A stretch of 64,000 bases of DNA from Maioricimonas rarisocia (GCF_007747795.1 NZ_CP036275.1:7618001-7682000), one strand, 5' to 3'; shown: positions 1-9,956, counted from the first letter of the stretch. A program made the numbers and translations. The notes: generated from the sequence alone by a model not told the origin.

Positions 1-174
1 GAGATCGCGTTCGGGCGAGCTCCGTCACAGCAGGAACTGCAGCTGCTCGGAGAGTTTCTGAAGGAGCAGGCGCAGCGACACGCCCAGACCGGCGTCGATG
101 ATGCCGCTCATCGCGCCCGGACCGACATGTGTCAGGCGCTGCTGGGCATGAACGAATTCATTTACGTCGAGTAG
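1..174 (+). CDS. DUF1553 (PSD1) protein, C-terminal end only
   Basis: The frame is open from the first base and stops with TAG at 172-174. Its 57 residues end in a pattern (ALLGMNEFIYVE) that closely matches the end of planctomycete DUF1553 proteins, where ALLNSNEFLYVD-like tails are typical. In this phylum such genes, often carrying DUF1549, DUF1553 and cytochrome-c-like modules, usually lie directly upstream of a DUF1501 gene, as here, with a 53-bp gap. The biochemical role of the pair is not established. Most of the gene lies outside the window, so domain order cannot be seen. Confidence 0.8.
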   Translation, partial: EIAFGRAPSQQELQLLGEFLKEQAQRHAQTGVDDAAHRARTDMCQALLGMNEFIYVE

Positions 175-227
175 CCCGCGCTGCTGCGACCAGTCAGACA
201 CGAGTCCTTTACGACCGGAAACTGCCG

Positions 228-1715
228 ATGAGCATCGCATCGCGAAACTCCGAAGCTGCCGCCCGCGAACTGATCTCGCGGCGATCACTGCTGGGTCGAG
301 CCGGCTGCGGGGCCGGACTGCTCGGCCTGACCGCCCTGATGCAGGACGAAGGGCTGCTTGCCGCCGAGGGACTGGGGAATCGGGCCCTCAATCCGCTCGC
401 CGTCCAGGAAACGCATTTCGCGGCAAAGGCGAAGCGGGTCATCTGGGTGTTCGTCAACGGCGGGCCGAGCCAGGTCGATACGTGGGACTACAAGCCGGCC
501 CTGGAGAAGTGGGACGGCAAGTCGATCAAGGAGTTCGACCCGGCCTTCAAGAACACGACCGGCTTCTTCAAGAATGCCGTCGGTAACCTGATGAAGTCGC
601 CGTTCGAGTTCACGCCGCGTGGTGAGTGCGGCAAGATGGTCTCCTCGCTGTTTCCGCACCTCGGGGAACATGTCGACAAGATGGCCTTCATCCATTCCGG
701 CCATACCGAGTCGAACAACCATTCGCCTGCATTGTTCGCGATGAACACCGGCATGCCCCGGATGGGCTTCCCCTGTGTCGGCTCATGGGTCACGTACGGA
801 CTGGGAAGCGAGAGCCGCGACCTGCCCGGCTTCGTCGTGATGAGTGACCCGAAGGGGAGGGGACTCCCCAAGGGGCACGCGGCGAACTGGTCGGCCGGGT
901 TCCTGCCTGGCGTCTACCAGGGGACGCATCTGCGGCCGACGGGAGATCCGATCGACAATCTCAACCGGCCGGAGGCGCTGACCGACAGCACCCAGCGCAG
1001 CCAGCTCGATCTGCTCAAGGCGATCAACGAGATCCACCGGACGGAGTACGAAGCCGAGTCACAACTGGCGGCTCGCATCGAGAGCTTCGAGCTTGCCTAT
1101 CGCATGCAGATGTCGGCCCCTGAAGCACTGGACATCGCCGCCGAGCCGCAGCACGTTCAGGAGCTGTACGGGATTGGCCGGGAGGAGTGCGACCACTTTG
1201 CGCGACAGTGCCTGATGGCGCGGCGACTGGTCGAGCGGGGCGTTCGCTTCGTGCAGATCTATTCCGGCGGCATGGAGAACCAGCGATCCTGGGACGGGCA
1301 TAACGACATCGCCGGCAATCACAGCCAGTTCGCCGGCGAAACCGACCAGCCGGTCGGCGCATTGCTGACGGACCTGGCACAGCGGGGACTGCTGGACGAG
1401 ACGCTGGTGATCTGGTGCGGCGAATTCGGCCGTCTCCCGATTGCCCAGGTCTCGAAGAAGCCGGGCCGTGACCACAACCCGCACTGCTTCACCGCCTGGA
1501 TGGCGGGGGGCGGGGTGAAGGGGGGCGTCAGCTACGGCGAGTCAGACGAGATCGGTTACAAGGCGGCGATCGACACGGTGCACATCAACGACCTGCACGC
1601 GACGATTCTGCACCTGCTGGGCGTCGACCACGAACGGCTGACGTACAAGTACAATGGCCGACGCTTCCGCCTGACGGATGTGGCTGGAGAAGTCCTTCAC
1701 AAGGTCATCGCCTGA
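228..1715 (+). CDS. DUF1501 family protein with Tat signal
   Basis: A 495-residue protein. The N-terminus has a twin-arginine signal (SRRSLLGRAGCGAGLLGLTAL, about residues 18-37), so export in folded form across the cytoplasmic membrane is predicted. The body matches the DUF1501 family, distantly related to sulfatases and phosphatases: VFVNGGPSQVDTWDYKP near residue 77, WCGEFGRLP near residue 402, GRDHNP near 417, and the end IDTVHINDLHATILHLLGVDHERL. I chose ATG 228 over ATG 129 because the upstream residues are read through the end of the DUF1553 gene and the Tat motif then sits near the N-terminus. It follows the DUF1553 gene and is probably co-transcribed. Substrate unknown. Confidence 0.9.
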   Translation: MSIASRNSEAAARELISRRSLLGRAGCGAGLLGLTALMQDEGLLAAEGLGNRALNPLAVQETHFAAKAKRVIWVFVNGGPSQVDTWDYKPALEKWDGKSIKEFDPAFKNTTGFFKNAVGNLMKSPFEFTPRGECGKMVSSLFPHLGEHVDKMAFIHSGHTESNNHSPALFAMNTGMPRMGFPCVGSWVTYGLGSESRDLPGFVVMSDPKGRGLPKGHAANWSAGFLPGVYQGTHLRPTGDPIDNLNRPEALTDSTQRSQLDLLKAINEIHRTEYEAESQLAARIESFELAYRMQMSAPEALDIAAEPQHVQELYGIGREECDHFARQCLMARRLVERGVRFVQIYSGGMENQRSWDGHNDIAGNHSQFAGETDQPVGALLTDLAQRGLLDETLVIWCGEFGRLPIAQVSKKPGRDHNPHCFTAWMAGGGVKGGVSYGESDEIGYKAAIDTVHINDLHATILHLLGVDHERLTYKYNGRRFRLTDVAGEVLHKVIA

Positions 1716-1719
1716 CGAT

Positions 1720-2040
1720 CTACCGCAGGACAACCGCCGTCCCGCTGACACTCACCATCAGCATGCCACCCGACTGCCCGACGACCTCGTAGTCGATATC
1801 GACGCCGACCACGGCCGTCGCACCCCGTTCCTCCGCTTCGGCTTCCATCTCGTGCATCGCGACTTCGCGGGCCCGGCGCAGTTCGCGTTCGTAGGCCGCC
1901 GAGCGGCCGCCGACGATGTCGCGGATGTTGGCGAAGAAGTCCTTGAAGACGTTCGCCCCCATGATGGCTTCGCCGGTGACGATGCCGCAGTACTGGGTAA
2001 TCTGATAGCCCTCGACGGAGGGGGTGGTGGTCGTGATCAT
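1720..2040 (-). CDS. YbjQ/UPF0145 family protein
   Basis: A 106-residue protein of normal family length. It starts [19 protein letters not shown] and includes [19 protein letters not shown] and [16 protein letters not shown], all typical of the YbjQ/UPF0145 (heavy-metal-binding domain) family, which forms small oligomeric cytosolic proteins of uncertain function. It is convergent with the DUF1501 gene, with only 4 bp between the stop codons. Family assignment is secure; function is not. Confidence 0.88.
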   Translation of the reverse strand: MITTTTPSVEGYQITQYCGIVTGEAIMGANVFKDFFANIRDIVGGRSAAYERELRRAREVAMHEMEAEAEERGATAVVGVDIDYEVVGQSGGMLMVSVSGTAVVLR

Positions 2041-2157
2041 CGCGTCGCCTGTCTCAGAACAAGGAAGTTATTTCCTCGAGAATGAACGGAAACAGGGCCG
2101 CGACGGATCTTTCGAATTCGCGGTTCCCTGTAAGGCACCCAGCGAACCGAAACGTAA

Positions 2158-2589
2158 TCAGTGCTCGTCGCGGGTCTGCAGGAAGAGAGCCTTCTTCTCC
2201 CCGGGCAGCGTGAAATCGAACCCGCAGCCGCGGAAGAAGGACTCCGACGAGGTAATCACCATGACTTCGAAGACGTTTCGCTCGCGGGCCAGGTCGACGC
2301 ACGCCTGGGCGAGCCGCCGGCCGATTCCCTGACCCTGCAGGGCCGGATCGACGCAGAGGCTGCGGATCTCGGCCAGTTTGCGGGAGTAGACCTCGAGGGC
2401 GGCGAAACCGACGATGCGGCCGTCGATCTCTGCCAGAAAACCGGTGCGAAGCAGGTCGGTCAGTTCGTCGGACGTGCGCGGCAGGATCCGCCCCCCTTCG
2501 ACGAAGGGAGCGATAAACGCTTCGACGCCAGCCAGGTCCTCAGCGCCGGCAGCACGAATGGAGACCGTGGAGGTCTGATGGTCCTGCAT
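2158..2589 (-). CDS. GNAT family N-acetyltransferase
   Basis: A 143-residue single-domain GNAT protein. The acetyl-CoA pyrophosphate-binding motif is visible as LCVDPALQGQGIGRRLAQAC (about residues 79-98; Q/RxxGxG/A core QGQGIG), preceded by the usual beta strand (GFAALEVYSRKLAEIRS). The C-terminal FFRGCGF resembles the ArgA-like acetyltransferase domain, whose members include stand-alone N-acetylglutamate synthases. No arginine biosynthesis gene is adjacent, so the substrate is open. It lies 99 bp downstream of the groES-like gene in the same direction. Confidence 0.85.
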   Translation of the reverse strand: MQDHQTSTVSIRAAGAEDLAGVEAFIAPFVEGGRILPRTSDELTDLLRTGFLAEIDGRIVGFAALEVYSRKLAEIRSLCVDPALQGQGIGRRLAQACVDLARERNVFEVMVITSSESFFRGCGFDFTLPGEKKALFLQTRDEH

Positions 2590-2688
2590 CAGGCCTGTTC
2601 CTGCGATTGTGATAGAGAAACGGGGCAGACCGCCGCGACTTCCGGCTGCCTGCCCCTGCTGGTTCCAGTCGGATCGATCCGGACGACG

Positions 2689-3096
2689 CTACTCCCCGGA
2701 GTCGTCGTAGTCCGAGAACTCACCGAGGTCGTCGAATTCCCCTTCCTGTTCATCCTCGTCGAAGTTTTCGTCCCGACGCGGCGAGCGGCGGAAGACAGCG
2801 ACGACGTCATCCATCGGCACGACGAACAGGACATTGTCCGATTCGAGATCGACCGGGATGGCGTTCTTGGGATGGAACAGGACCTTGTCATACTTCCGGA
2901 CCGGGAACTCGTCGTCGTTCTCGACTTCGGCGCTGACTTCGACAACGCGTCCGGTGATGGTCGGGATCTCCGCCTTGTCGGGAAGCACGATGCCTCCCTT
3001 GGTCTGCTGGCGGCCTTCGTCTTTACGAATCAGGATCCGGGGTCCCAACGGTTCGACAAATTCGTTCACGGCTTCGTCCCCCGTACTGACGAACAA
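2689..3096 (-). CDS. GroES-like co-chaperonin with acidic tail
   Basis: A 135-residue protein. Residues about 12-105 follow the GroES fold: PLGPRILIRKDEGRQQTKGGIVLPD (mobile-loop region), GRVVEVS, KYDKVLFHP and NVLFVVPMDDVVAV. The family normally ends near 95-105 residues; here about 30 more follow, rich in Asp and Glu (DENFDEDEQEGEFDDLGEFSDYDDSGE region). No groEL lies nearby and I see no CIRCE-type inverted repeat upstream, so it is probably an accessory GroES copy. It could still cap a GroEL encoded elsewhere. Confidence in the family is good; a specialised role is inference. Confidence 0.8.
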   Translation of the reverse strand: MFVSTGDEAVNEFVEPLGPRILIRKDEGRQQTKGGIVLPDKAEIPTITGRVVEVSAEVENDDEFPVRKYDKVLFHPKNAIPVDLESDNVLFVVPMDDVVAVFRRSPRRDENFDEDEQEGEFDDLGEFSDYDDSGE

Positions 3097-3259
3097 ACGA
3101 GAATCAATGCGGCTTGCCCGCTCCGGAAGCGGGAAGGCATCTGCGGTGCCCCATTATACGCCTCGGAACATACGCAGACGACGCCTGGCTCCGAAAGTGC
3201 GCTGCAGTTTCGGTGCCAATTCGGCCGTTCTTTGCCGCCCGCCCCTCTGGACCCTCCGC

Positions 3260-6109
3260 TCACAGCGGGGGTTCACCTCCGAAACCGGATTCGTTCCCGG
3301 TGGAGCCGACGAACGGACTGCCGCCACGACGCGGACCAGCCAGAATATGAGGAGCCGGAATCGCCTGCGGAGACGGAACTTGCGGTGGTTTCTCCGCTTT
3401 CGGCGGACGCGCGCGGATGATGTCCCGCTCGATCAGGGCCCCCAGCGGACCGACCAGCAGGGCCGGCAGCAGAATGACGTCCGCTACCAAAGCACCGGCG
3501 ATCAGAGACGCCATCAACCAGCCAAAACGACTGATCAGCAGCAATTCTGACGGAAACAGCACCAGCAACCCGACACCGACCGCGGCACTCGTCTGCCACA
3601 TTGCCGGGCCACAGTGCGCCAGACCTGCCATCACGGCCCGCTGCCGCGACATCCCCTGCTGCAGTCCGTCACGGAACCACGTGAGCAGGTGCAGCGTCCC
3701 GTCGACCGCGATCCCCAGCGCCACCGACGCGGTGATCATGGTGCCAATGTCCGTTCGCTGCCCCGACCACGAGAGCAGCCCGAACACGACTCCGACCGGG
3801 AACAGATTCGGCAGCATGCTCAGGGCACCGGCGAGCGGATTGCGAAGCACCAGAATCATCACCGCGCCAATGATCACGAACGCCAGCCCGAAGCTGGTGA
3901 CCAGACTGCTGAGCACTGCCTGCTGCGTCCGCAGGAACAACGGCACCGCCCCGGTCACGACGTGATCGGCACCGGCATGGTACCTAAGCACCGAGCGGAT
4001 CCGTTCGTCCAGCTCGCGGGTCAGCACGCCGTAGTCGGCGTCGCTCATCACAGCCGCCTGCGCGGTCACCCGCCACAGCTCGTGACCGTCCGCCGTCAGC
4101 ATGGCATTCTCTTCGCCCACGTCGGGATGCGGACGGGAAACCGCGAGAAACTGGGCCGCTCCCCCTTCCTGCTCCTCCTTGATGCGTCGCTCTGCTTCGC
4201 TCGATCGACGGTTGTAGAAGATCTTCTGGCGAACGCTCGCGTCATCGCCGGGCGCTTCCCGCACCGGCTGAAAGTCCGCCAGCGACAGCGTCCCGCTGAT
4301 CTCCGGATGTTGCCGGATCTGGTCTTCGACCGCCCGAATCACCTCCATCCGCTCGAGAAACCGCAGCCGCTGCTGGGACTCGGGCGTGAAGCGGATCACC
4401 GTTTCGATCGGCGCGATGTGGGCCAGGTTCTCTTCGAGGAACCGGTAGTCCTGGACCAGTTGTGAGTCGTCCGGGAAGTAACGCACCACCTTCGTCTCGG
4501 TCCGGAACCAGATCAGTCCCAGGCTGGCCCCCACGAAGAACAGGGCACAGCTGCCGGCGATTACGTTCGGGTACCGGCAGAGGACGGCTCCCAGGTAATG
4601 CCACCGGCGGGGATTGAGCTGACTCAGCTTGGGCGGTCGCGGCCGGCTCAGGTGCAGCAGGGAGGGGAGGGCGTACAGCACCATGCCCAGCGCGACCAGG
4701 CAACCCGCTGCAGAGTAGCCGCCGAACTGCCGCACCGGCGTCAGATTGCTCGTCAGCAGCGAAAGCAGGCCGATCGCCGTCGTGATGCTGGCCATCGCGC
4801 ACGGCTGCCGGGCCATGCTGATCGCCTTCTGCACCGCCGTCTCCGGATCTTCACACGCGGCGTGCTTCCAGTAGTTGGCGACGTGGATCGCCCCCGACAG
4901 TGCCAGCACGAGCAGCAGCGTCGGCATCACGATGAGGACCATGTTCATCGGGCTGCCGCTGATCGGCACGATCGCCACGCCAAAAATCGTCGCGTAGTAC
5001 GAGACGCCCACGACCAGAAGGCCCAGGCGGATGTCCCGCAGGAACATGAACGAGAACGCCATCCCGATCGCGCCCGAGAGCAGGATCAGGGAGCGATTGT
5101 GGAACTGCCACAGCGGCGCATCCTTGTTCCACGCCGACTTCAGCACGGCGCCGTTCAGCGCCGCCGAGGTCACGGGCCGACCACCAAGGTGCAGCTTCTC
5201 CGGCTCGATGCCGCTGGCGAGAGCCGCGTTCTGGATCGTCGCGATCGCCGCCCGCTTGTCGGCATCCCCGGCTTCCGACAGGGTTACCACCACAGCCAGC
5301 GGGGAGCCGGGTGCGACGAAGCAGCTCTGCACCAGCTTGCGACCAGTTGGCTCCGCGGCCGTCTCCTTACCCCGCAGATTCGCAGCCAGCTCCAGAAAAC
5401 GGACCGCATTCTCAGACGTGACGTTGATCCCCTGCCAGGTGACCTCGAAATCGTGGGCGGGGATGTCGAGGACGACCGGTTCGGCATCCTCATCGTCGGC
5501 ATCGGATGTGGCGTACTCGTCCTCTTCGTACGCCTCCCAGTCAATCTGATCCCTCCACGCGAGTGCCGACTCGCGAATCTCGATCTCCAGCCCGAGTTCC
5601 TCGCGGGCCCGATCGGTCAGACGGCGAATCACCCGGTCCTGCTGCTCGCGACCGGCATCGGTGAGCTGGACCTTCAGGCCGCCCGCACCGATCAGCACAC
5701 CTTCCAGCCGACTCGTCGCGTCCTCCGAATCGATGCCGTAGCGGACCATTCGCTGCAGCACATCCCGGGGCGAAGTCACCTTCTCGACGTACGGATCACC
5801 GCCGCGGCGGACGCCGTCTTCGTCGACCTGCCCTTCGAGCCGGCGTTCGAATTGCAGGACGCGGGGATCGTCAAGCGAGCTTCCTTCCCAGGTGACGATG
5901 ACGTGTTCTTCGTTCGGAAAGTGTTCCTCGTACCAGGCGTAGATCCGCGCCTCCGGATCATCCTTGGGCAGCCACGTCTCGATGTTGTTATCGAGCGCCA
6001 GGCCCTTCAGGGCCGAGCCGAGCAGCGGGAGGGCAAACACCAGCCCCGCAATGATCCACAATGCCAGCCCGTCGCGCCACGGATCCCGCTTTGGAAACAG
6101 ATTCTTCAT
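3260..6109 (-). CDS. MMPL/RND family exporter
   Basis: A 949-residue integral membrane protein with the two-fold repeat of RND transporters. There is one TM helix near residue 13, a large periplasmic domain (about 35-335), a helix cluster (about 340-500), a second TM start near 605, a second periplasmic domain, and a final cluster from about 735 (SSLVTSFGLAFVIIGAVMIL). The C-terminal half has the conserved MMPL sequence SVALGIAVDGTLHLLTWFRD. Proteins of this type export lipids or hydrophobic compounds using the proton gradient. ATG 6109 was chosen over the longer frame because the upstream 87 residues are low-complexity and unlike the family, whereas MKNLFPKRDPWRDGLALWII is a normal start. 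Substrate unknown. Confidence 0.88.
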   Translation of the reverse strand: MKNLFPKRDPWRDGLALWIIAGLVFALPLLGSALKGLALDNNIETWLPKDDPEARIYAWYEEHFPNEEHVIVTWEGSSLDDPRVLQFERRLEGQVDEDGVRRGGDPYVEKVTSPRDVLQRMVRYGIDSEDATSRLEGVLIGAGGLKVQLTDAGREQQDRVIRRLTDRAREELGLEIEIRESALAWRDQIDWEAYEEDEYATSDADDEDAEPVVLDIPAHDFEVTWQGINVTSENAVRFLELAANLRGKETAAEPTGRKLVQSCFVAPGSPLAVVVTLSEAGDADKRAAIATIQNAALASGIEPEKLHLGGRPVTSAALNGAVLKSAWNKDAPLWQFHNRSLILLSGAIGMAFSFMFLRDIRLGLLVVGVSYYATIFGVAIVPISGSPMNMVLIVMPTLLLVLALSGAIHVANYWKHAACEDPETAVQKAISMARQPCAMASITTAIGLLSLLTSNLTPVRQFGGYSAAGCLVALGMVLYALPSLLHLSRPRPPKLSQLNPRRWHYLGAVLCRYPNVIAGSCALFFVGASLGLIWFRTETKVVRYFPDDSQLVQDYRFLEENLAHIAPIETVIRFTPESQQRLRFLERMEVIRAVEDQIRQHPEISGTLSLADFQPVREAPGDDASVRQKIFYNRRSSEAERRIKEEQEGGAAQFLAVSRPHPDVGEENAMLTADGHELWRVTAQAAVMSDADYGVLTRELDERIRSVLRYHAGADHVVTGAVPLFLRTQQAVLSSLVTSFGLAFVIIGAVMILVLRNPLAGALSMLPNLFPVGVVFGLLSWSGQRTDIGTMITASVALGIAVDGTLHLLTWFRDGLQQGMSRQRAVMAGLAHCGPAMWQTSAAVGVGLLVLFPSELLLISRFGWLMASLIAGALVADVILLPALLVGPLGALIERDIIRARPPKAEKPPQVPSPQAIPAPHILAGPRRGGSPFVGSTGNESGFGGEPPL

Positions 6110-6389
6110 ACCCGGAGCGCTCGACTGGAGAAACGAAGGCGGAGGGGAGTCCACGAAAATCGGTTGCGGCCCTGCCCCTGACTGCGGGTCGATGCGCGAT
6201 CTCCCACACTGAAAACATCGACCCGGCGACAGCGCAGACTTGGAGCGAGCGCCCCCTGCCGGACCGGACCGGACCGATCTCTGCAGGAAACGACCGGTCA
6301 GCCAATGCCAAACAGTCGGGAAAGCAGTACCAGCCGCGCAAAGCGGTACGACTGGAAGAAAAAGCCTCAAGCAGCTCGTGCCGCGAGGA

Positions 6390-7448
6390 TCAGGCGGTCG
6401 GTTGCCAGTGCAGACCGAGCATGACCGAGTTCAGCCCGCTGCCGATTCCCAGCAGGGCCACGCGATCGTTCGCCTGGAGATGCCCCTGCTCGATGCCGAG
6501 TGCCGCCGCCATCGGAAGCGCGACGGCGCCGGTGTTTCCCAGGTACTCGACCGTCGGAAAGTCGAGGTCGGGATTGAGCTGCAGTTCTTCGAGCAGCAGC
6601 CGGCGGTGAGCCTTGCCGACCTGATGTGTGAACACCTTGTCGACGTCTTCGTTGTGCCAGCCCAGCACCTGCTTCGTGGACTCCCAGGTCTGCTTCGCCA
6701 GTCCGACGCCGGCATGCAGCAGCGCTTCGGAGTCGGTGTTCATCCGGGGGCGATTGTCGCCATCGGTCGCATGCTCGGGGCCGCCGGCACACAGTTCGTG
6801 ACTGCTGGTGTCCGCCTTGAGGGCACCGCCGACCAGCCGCGTACCGGTGCGGCTCAGCTTGCGGTCGCACAGCACGATGGCGGCCGAGCCGGAGCCGATC
6901 GTCAGCGAGGCGAACTCGTTCTTGATCTGCTTGCGGTTGATCGAATCGTCGGCGAGCAGGCGATCGATCGTTCCTTCGACGAGCGGACGGCCGATCTCGG
7001 TGCCGACGACGACGCCAGCCCGAATCTGCCCCAGTTCGATCATGCTGGCGATCAGCAGCATGCCGTTGAGCAGACCGAGGCAGGCGTTGCTCAGATCGAG
7101 GACCGTGCAGTCGGAGGGGAGTCCCGCCCGGTGATGCACGCCGCAGGCGGTCGCCGGTTCCATCTGGTCCCGACAGACGGACGCATGCATGAGGGCCCCG
7201 AAGTGACTGCGGTCGATCCCCGATTGTTCGACCGCACGTGTGGCCGTCGTGGCGCTGATGGTGCCGGGGAGGGTGCCGGGATCGAAGAAACGTCGCTCCC
7301 GGATGCCCGTCATCATCTCGAGGCGACCGGCCGGCAGATGCAGCCGTTCGTAGACCGGTTTGAGGCGGTCCTCGATCTCATCGGAGGCGACAACGTGCGG
7401 CGGGAGCGTGCAGGCAAACGCCTCGACACAAACGTGCTGGAAACGCAT
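6390..7448 (-). CDS. 3-oxoacyl-ACP synthase III-like (KAS III) enzyme
   Basis: A 352-residue thiolase-fold protein with the Cys-His-Asn triad of KAS III/FabH enzymes: Cys123 in [12 protein letters not shown], His275 in [10 protein letters not shown], Asn305 in [11 protein letters not shown]. These enzymes join an acyl-CoA or acyl-ACP to malonyl-ACP or, in OleA-like relatives, to another acyl-CoA. The extended [11 protein letters not shown] start and the missing fatty-acid gene neighbourhood suggest a specialised paralogue rather than housekeeping fabH. The start is ATG 7448; the longer frame upstream lacks family similarity. The upstream MMPL exporter is on the same strand, so a lipid synthesised here might be exported there, but that is inference. 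Confidence 0.85.
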   Translation of the reverse strand: MRFQHVCVEAFACTLPPHVVASDEIEDRLKPVYERLHLPAGRLEMMTGIRERRFFDPGTLPGTISATTATRAVEQSGIDRSHFGALMHASVCRDQMEPATACGVHHRAGLPSDCTVLDLSNACLGLLNGMLLIASMIELGQIRAGVVVGTEIGRPLVEGTIDRLLADDSINRKQIKNEFASLTIGSGSAAIVLCDRKLSRTGTRLVGGALKADTSSHELCAGGPEHATDGDNRPRMNTDSEALLHAGVGLAKQTWESTKQVLGWHNEDVDKVFTHQVGKAHRRLLLEELQLNPDLDFPTVEYLGNTGAVALPMAAALGIEQGHLQANDRVALLGIGSGLNSVMLGLHWQPTA

Positions 7449-7600
7449 GGCGGGCGCTTGATGAACCGTTGGGGGCCCGATGAGGGTGGTTGCGACCGGC
7501 AGCGCGCCGATCGTCGACAGCGGCCAGAAACTGAGGATCGCGGGCGGACAGGCCGTCAATGGTCCCGTCGAAACGCCGCGATCCGGTCGTCAGCGTCTGC

Positions 7601-7807
7601 TCAGACCTTACTGGCCATCTTGGAGAGCGTCGCGCCGTTAAGCAGGGTCTCCAGTTCGGAGATCTCGGCGTACTGACGCTGCCGAGCGGCCTCGACTTCG
7701 CGACTGTAATCCTGGGGATCCATGGCAACGGAGCTGCGCACGTACCGGAGTCCGCGCAACAGGAGTTCACGCTGCCTGGAGGTGAGCTCAATTTTCTGTT
7801 CGTTCAT
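7601..7807 (-). CDS. Small hypothetical protein (68 aa)
   Basis: Starts MNEQKIELTSRQRELLLRGLRYVRSSVAM and ends in a helical stretch (EISELETLLNGATLSKMASKV). It is charged, probably all-alpha and soluble, with no signal peptide or cysteine. I do not recognise a named family. Its amino-acid composition looks protein-like, and the 152-bp gap to the KAS III-like gene downstream would allow co-transcription. ATG 7807 is preferred over 7831 because it avoids an Arg-rich leader. Confidence 0.6.
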   Translation of the reverse strand: MNEQKIELTSRQRELLLRGLRYVRSSVAMDPQDYSREVEAARQRQYAEISELETLLNGATLSKMASKV

Positions 7808-8278
7808 GTCTCTCACCGACCTTCGGGCCACGGTGCCAGAAAAAGATTGGAGGCTGTCGGCTCCCTGACCTGCTTCGAATGCTACTGCAGCCGTGTGCCA
7901 ATCTCAACGATGCCCGGCCGTCTCCTGATGGCCGGACGAGATCTGTCAACGGCAACGATCCCCCCTGGGAGGGCGGGTCGTCACAGCCACAAACGGCAAG
8001 TCTTGCCGCTCGCGTGATGCTTTGTTCATCGTTCCGCGAGCAGCAAAGCTTTGCAAACGAATCGCCGCCTCGTGCCATTGGCACAGATGGCGATTCGGTG
8101 CAGTCCCGTTTGCGGGCAGAGTCCGTAGCGAGCGACTTCCATGCCAATCCCGTCCGACCGGAACAACCGACCCGAACAGGTCCACGTCACCGGGGTGACG
8201 TTTCGCCACGCAACTGTTTACGTCAAACGCATCTCCTGAACATGGTGGAATCCGTTCCGAACCGGCAGTCTGCCGATT
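7808..8278. other. 471-bp intergenic region with two perfect palindromes
   Basis: No credible gene is visible here. Two perfect inverted repeats stand out: 7994-8008 (CGGCAAG, 1-nt centre, CTTGCCG) and 8184-8201 (ACGTCACC, GG centre, GGTGACGT). The second lies 78 bp past the floA stop. Either could be an operator or a transcript hairpin; no T-run follows, so neither looks like a standard terminator. Confidence 0.4.
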
Positions 8279-9283
8279 TTACCCCGGGTGTCCATTCGCC
8301 ATCTGGACACGCAGTTGTCCTTCCTGGAAGGCTTCGGCCATCGCTTTGGGAATTTCGGCTTCCGCCAGCACGACCTTCGCCTGGTTCTCCTGTGTCAGAG
8401 CCCGCATCTCCTGTTCCTTGGCGACCGCCTCGGCCCGCCGCTGTTCGGCGAGAGCACGGGCGACCCGCATGTCGGCTTCGGCCTGGTCGGCCTGCAGCCG
8501 GGCTCCGACGTTGTCTCCGACGTCGATGTCCGCAATGTCGATCGAGACGATCTCGTAGGCCGTCTGCGAGTCGAGGCTCTTGCGGAGCACTGCCTGGGCA
8601 ATGAGTGCCGGGTTCGCCAGCACCACCTTGTGACTTTCCGAGGACCCGATTGCCGAGACGATTCCCTCACCCACGCGGGCGATGACCGTGTCTTCGGTCG
8701 CACCGCCGACGAGCTGACTGAGGTTCGTCCGGACGGTGACGCGGGCCCGTGCCTTGAGCTGAATTCCGTCCCGCGCGACGCCGTCGAGCGTGGTTCGCCC
8801 CCGACGAGGGTCGGGACAGTCAATGACTTTGGGATCGACGCTGGTCTGGACGGCTTCGAGCACGTTCCGGCCGGCAAGGTCGATCGCCGCTGCGGTATCC
8901 CAGTCGAGTTCGATCCGGGCGCGGCTCGCGGCGATCAGCGCCCGCGTCACCCGCTGGACGTTGCCGCCGGCGAGGTAGTGGGCTTCGAGAGCAGCAGTCG
9001 AAATCTCGGGGATTGCCGCCTGCACCGCACTGATCTTCGCGTCGACGATGACGTTGGGATTCACCTTCCGCAACGACATGAAGACCAGTGTGAGCGGGCT
9101 GATCCGGGCACGGGTCACGAAGGCCCGCAACCACAGCTTGAAGTACTTCGAAAACAGAAAGAGGAAGATCAGCAGCAGCAGGACGACAAAGCCGATGCCG
9201 AGCAACAGCAGCAGCCTCGGCAGGGTGATATCACCACCACCCTGCGCGATCACTACTCCGAGCGCTTCAATCTGGGGAAACAA
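8279..9283 (-). CDS. floA: Flotillin-like protein FloA (UPF0365)
   Basis: A 334-residue protein matching the FloA/YqfA family along its length. An N-terminal membrane segment (about residues 20-46, [24 protein letters not shown]) is followed by an SPFH-like domain and a C-terminal Ala/Glu-rich helix ([25 protein letters not shown]). FloA scaffolds functional membrane microdomains in other bacteria and influences secretion and cell shape. The NfeD partner usually found nearby is not adjacent. It is single-copy in the window and flanked by unrelated genes. Confidence 0.93.
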   Translation of the reverse strand: MFPQIEALGVVIAQGGGDITLPRLLLLLGIGFVVLLLLIFLFLFSKYFKLWLRAFVTRARISPLTLVFMSLRKVNPNVIVDAKISAVQAAIPEISTAALEAHYLAGGNVQRVTRALIAASRARIELDWDTAAAIDLAGRNVLEAVQTSVDPKVIDCPDPRRGRTTLDGVARDGIQLKARARVTVRTNLSQLVGGATEDTVIARVGEGIVSAIGSSESHKVVLANPALIAQAVLRKSLDSQTAYEIVSIDIADIDVGDNVGARLQADQAEADMRVARALAEQRRAEAVAKEQEMRALTQENQAKVVLAEAEIPKAMAEAFQEGQLRVQMANGHPG

Positions 9284-9406
9284 GTTGAACTCTCCCGGAA
9301 GCAGAGGCCTGTTCGTCAGCGGGGACTATCACCGGGCTCCCATTGTAAGCCGGTCAGTCTGAATTGCAATTTCGACCATAAGTCGTTCGGTCACAGCAAG
9401 CTTGAG

Positions 9407-9826
9407 TCATTCGCCCTGCAGCGTCAGCGTCAAACGCCTGCCACTGGGGTGATTCCGGTGTTCGCACAGGTAAATCCCCTGCCACGTTCCCAGAACCAGC
9501 CGTCCATTTCCGACCGGAACCGTCACGCTGCTTCCCAGCATCGACGCCTTTACGTGAGCCGGCATGTCATCCGGCCCCTCGCAGGTGTGGCGATACGGAA
9601 AGTCCTCCGGAGCGATCGCGTTGAACGAGCTCTCCAGATCGATCGGCACATCCGGGTCGGCATTCTCGTTGATCGTCAGCGAGGCCGACGTATGCATGAT
9701 GAATACGTGCAGCAGCCCCGTCTGGATCTCCGCGAGTTCCGGAAGTGCATCCAGAATCGGGCGGGTAATCAGATGAAAGCCGCGGCGCTGCGGCGAAAGC
9801 GTGATCTGTCGTTGAATCCAGGACAT
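9407..9826 (-). CDS. YjbQ/UPF0047 family (secondary thiamine-phosphate synthase-like)
   Basis: A 139-residue protein with the family's conserved strings: LLHVFIMHTSASLTINENADPDV (about residues 38-60), DDMPAHVKASMLG and GTWQGIYLCEHR. Members are small trimeric enzymes; E. coli YjbQ has weak thiamine-phosphate synthase activity, but the physiological reaction is not settled. Length is normal and the start is well placed. It is divergent from the small Tat protein, with a palindrome between them. Confidence 0.9.
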   Translation of the reverse strand: MSWIQRQITLSPQRRGFHLITRPILDALPELAEIQTGLLHVFIMHTSASLTINENADPDVPIDLESSFNAIAPEDFPYRHTCEGPDDMPAHVKASMLGSSVTVPVGNGRLVLGTWQGIYLCEHRNHPSGRRLTLTLQGE

Positions 9827-9864
9827 ACTGCCAAAACCGATTGTGCCGGGAACGGCGGAAACCT

Positions 9865-9880
9865 GATACGCTACCGTATC
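9865..9880. promoter_or_regulatory. Inverted repeat between divergent genes
   Basis: GATACG, 4-nt spacer, CGTATC, lying 39 bp upstream of the YjbQ start and 77 bp upstream of the Tat-protein start. Its position in a divergent intergenic region fits an operator, but a 6-bp stem can arise by chance. Confidence 0.3.
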
Positions 9881-9956
9881 TTAGGCCGGCCACAGACCGA
9901 TGGCGACCGATTCCGGCCGCCCGAGTCCAATGCCGCAAAGATCCGGGAACAACGCC

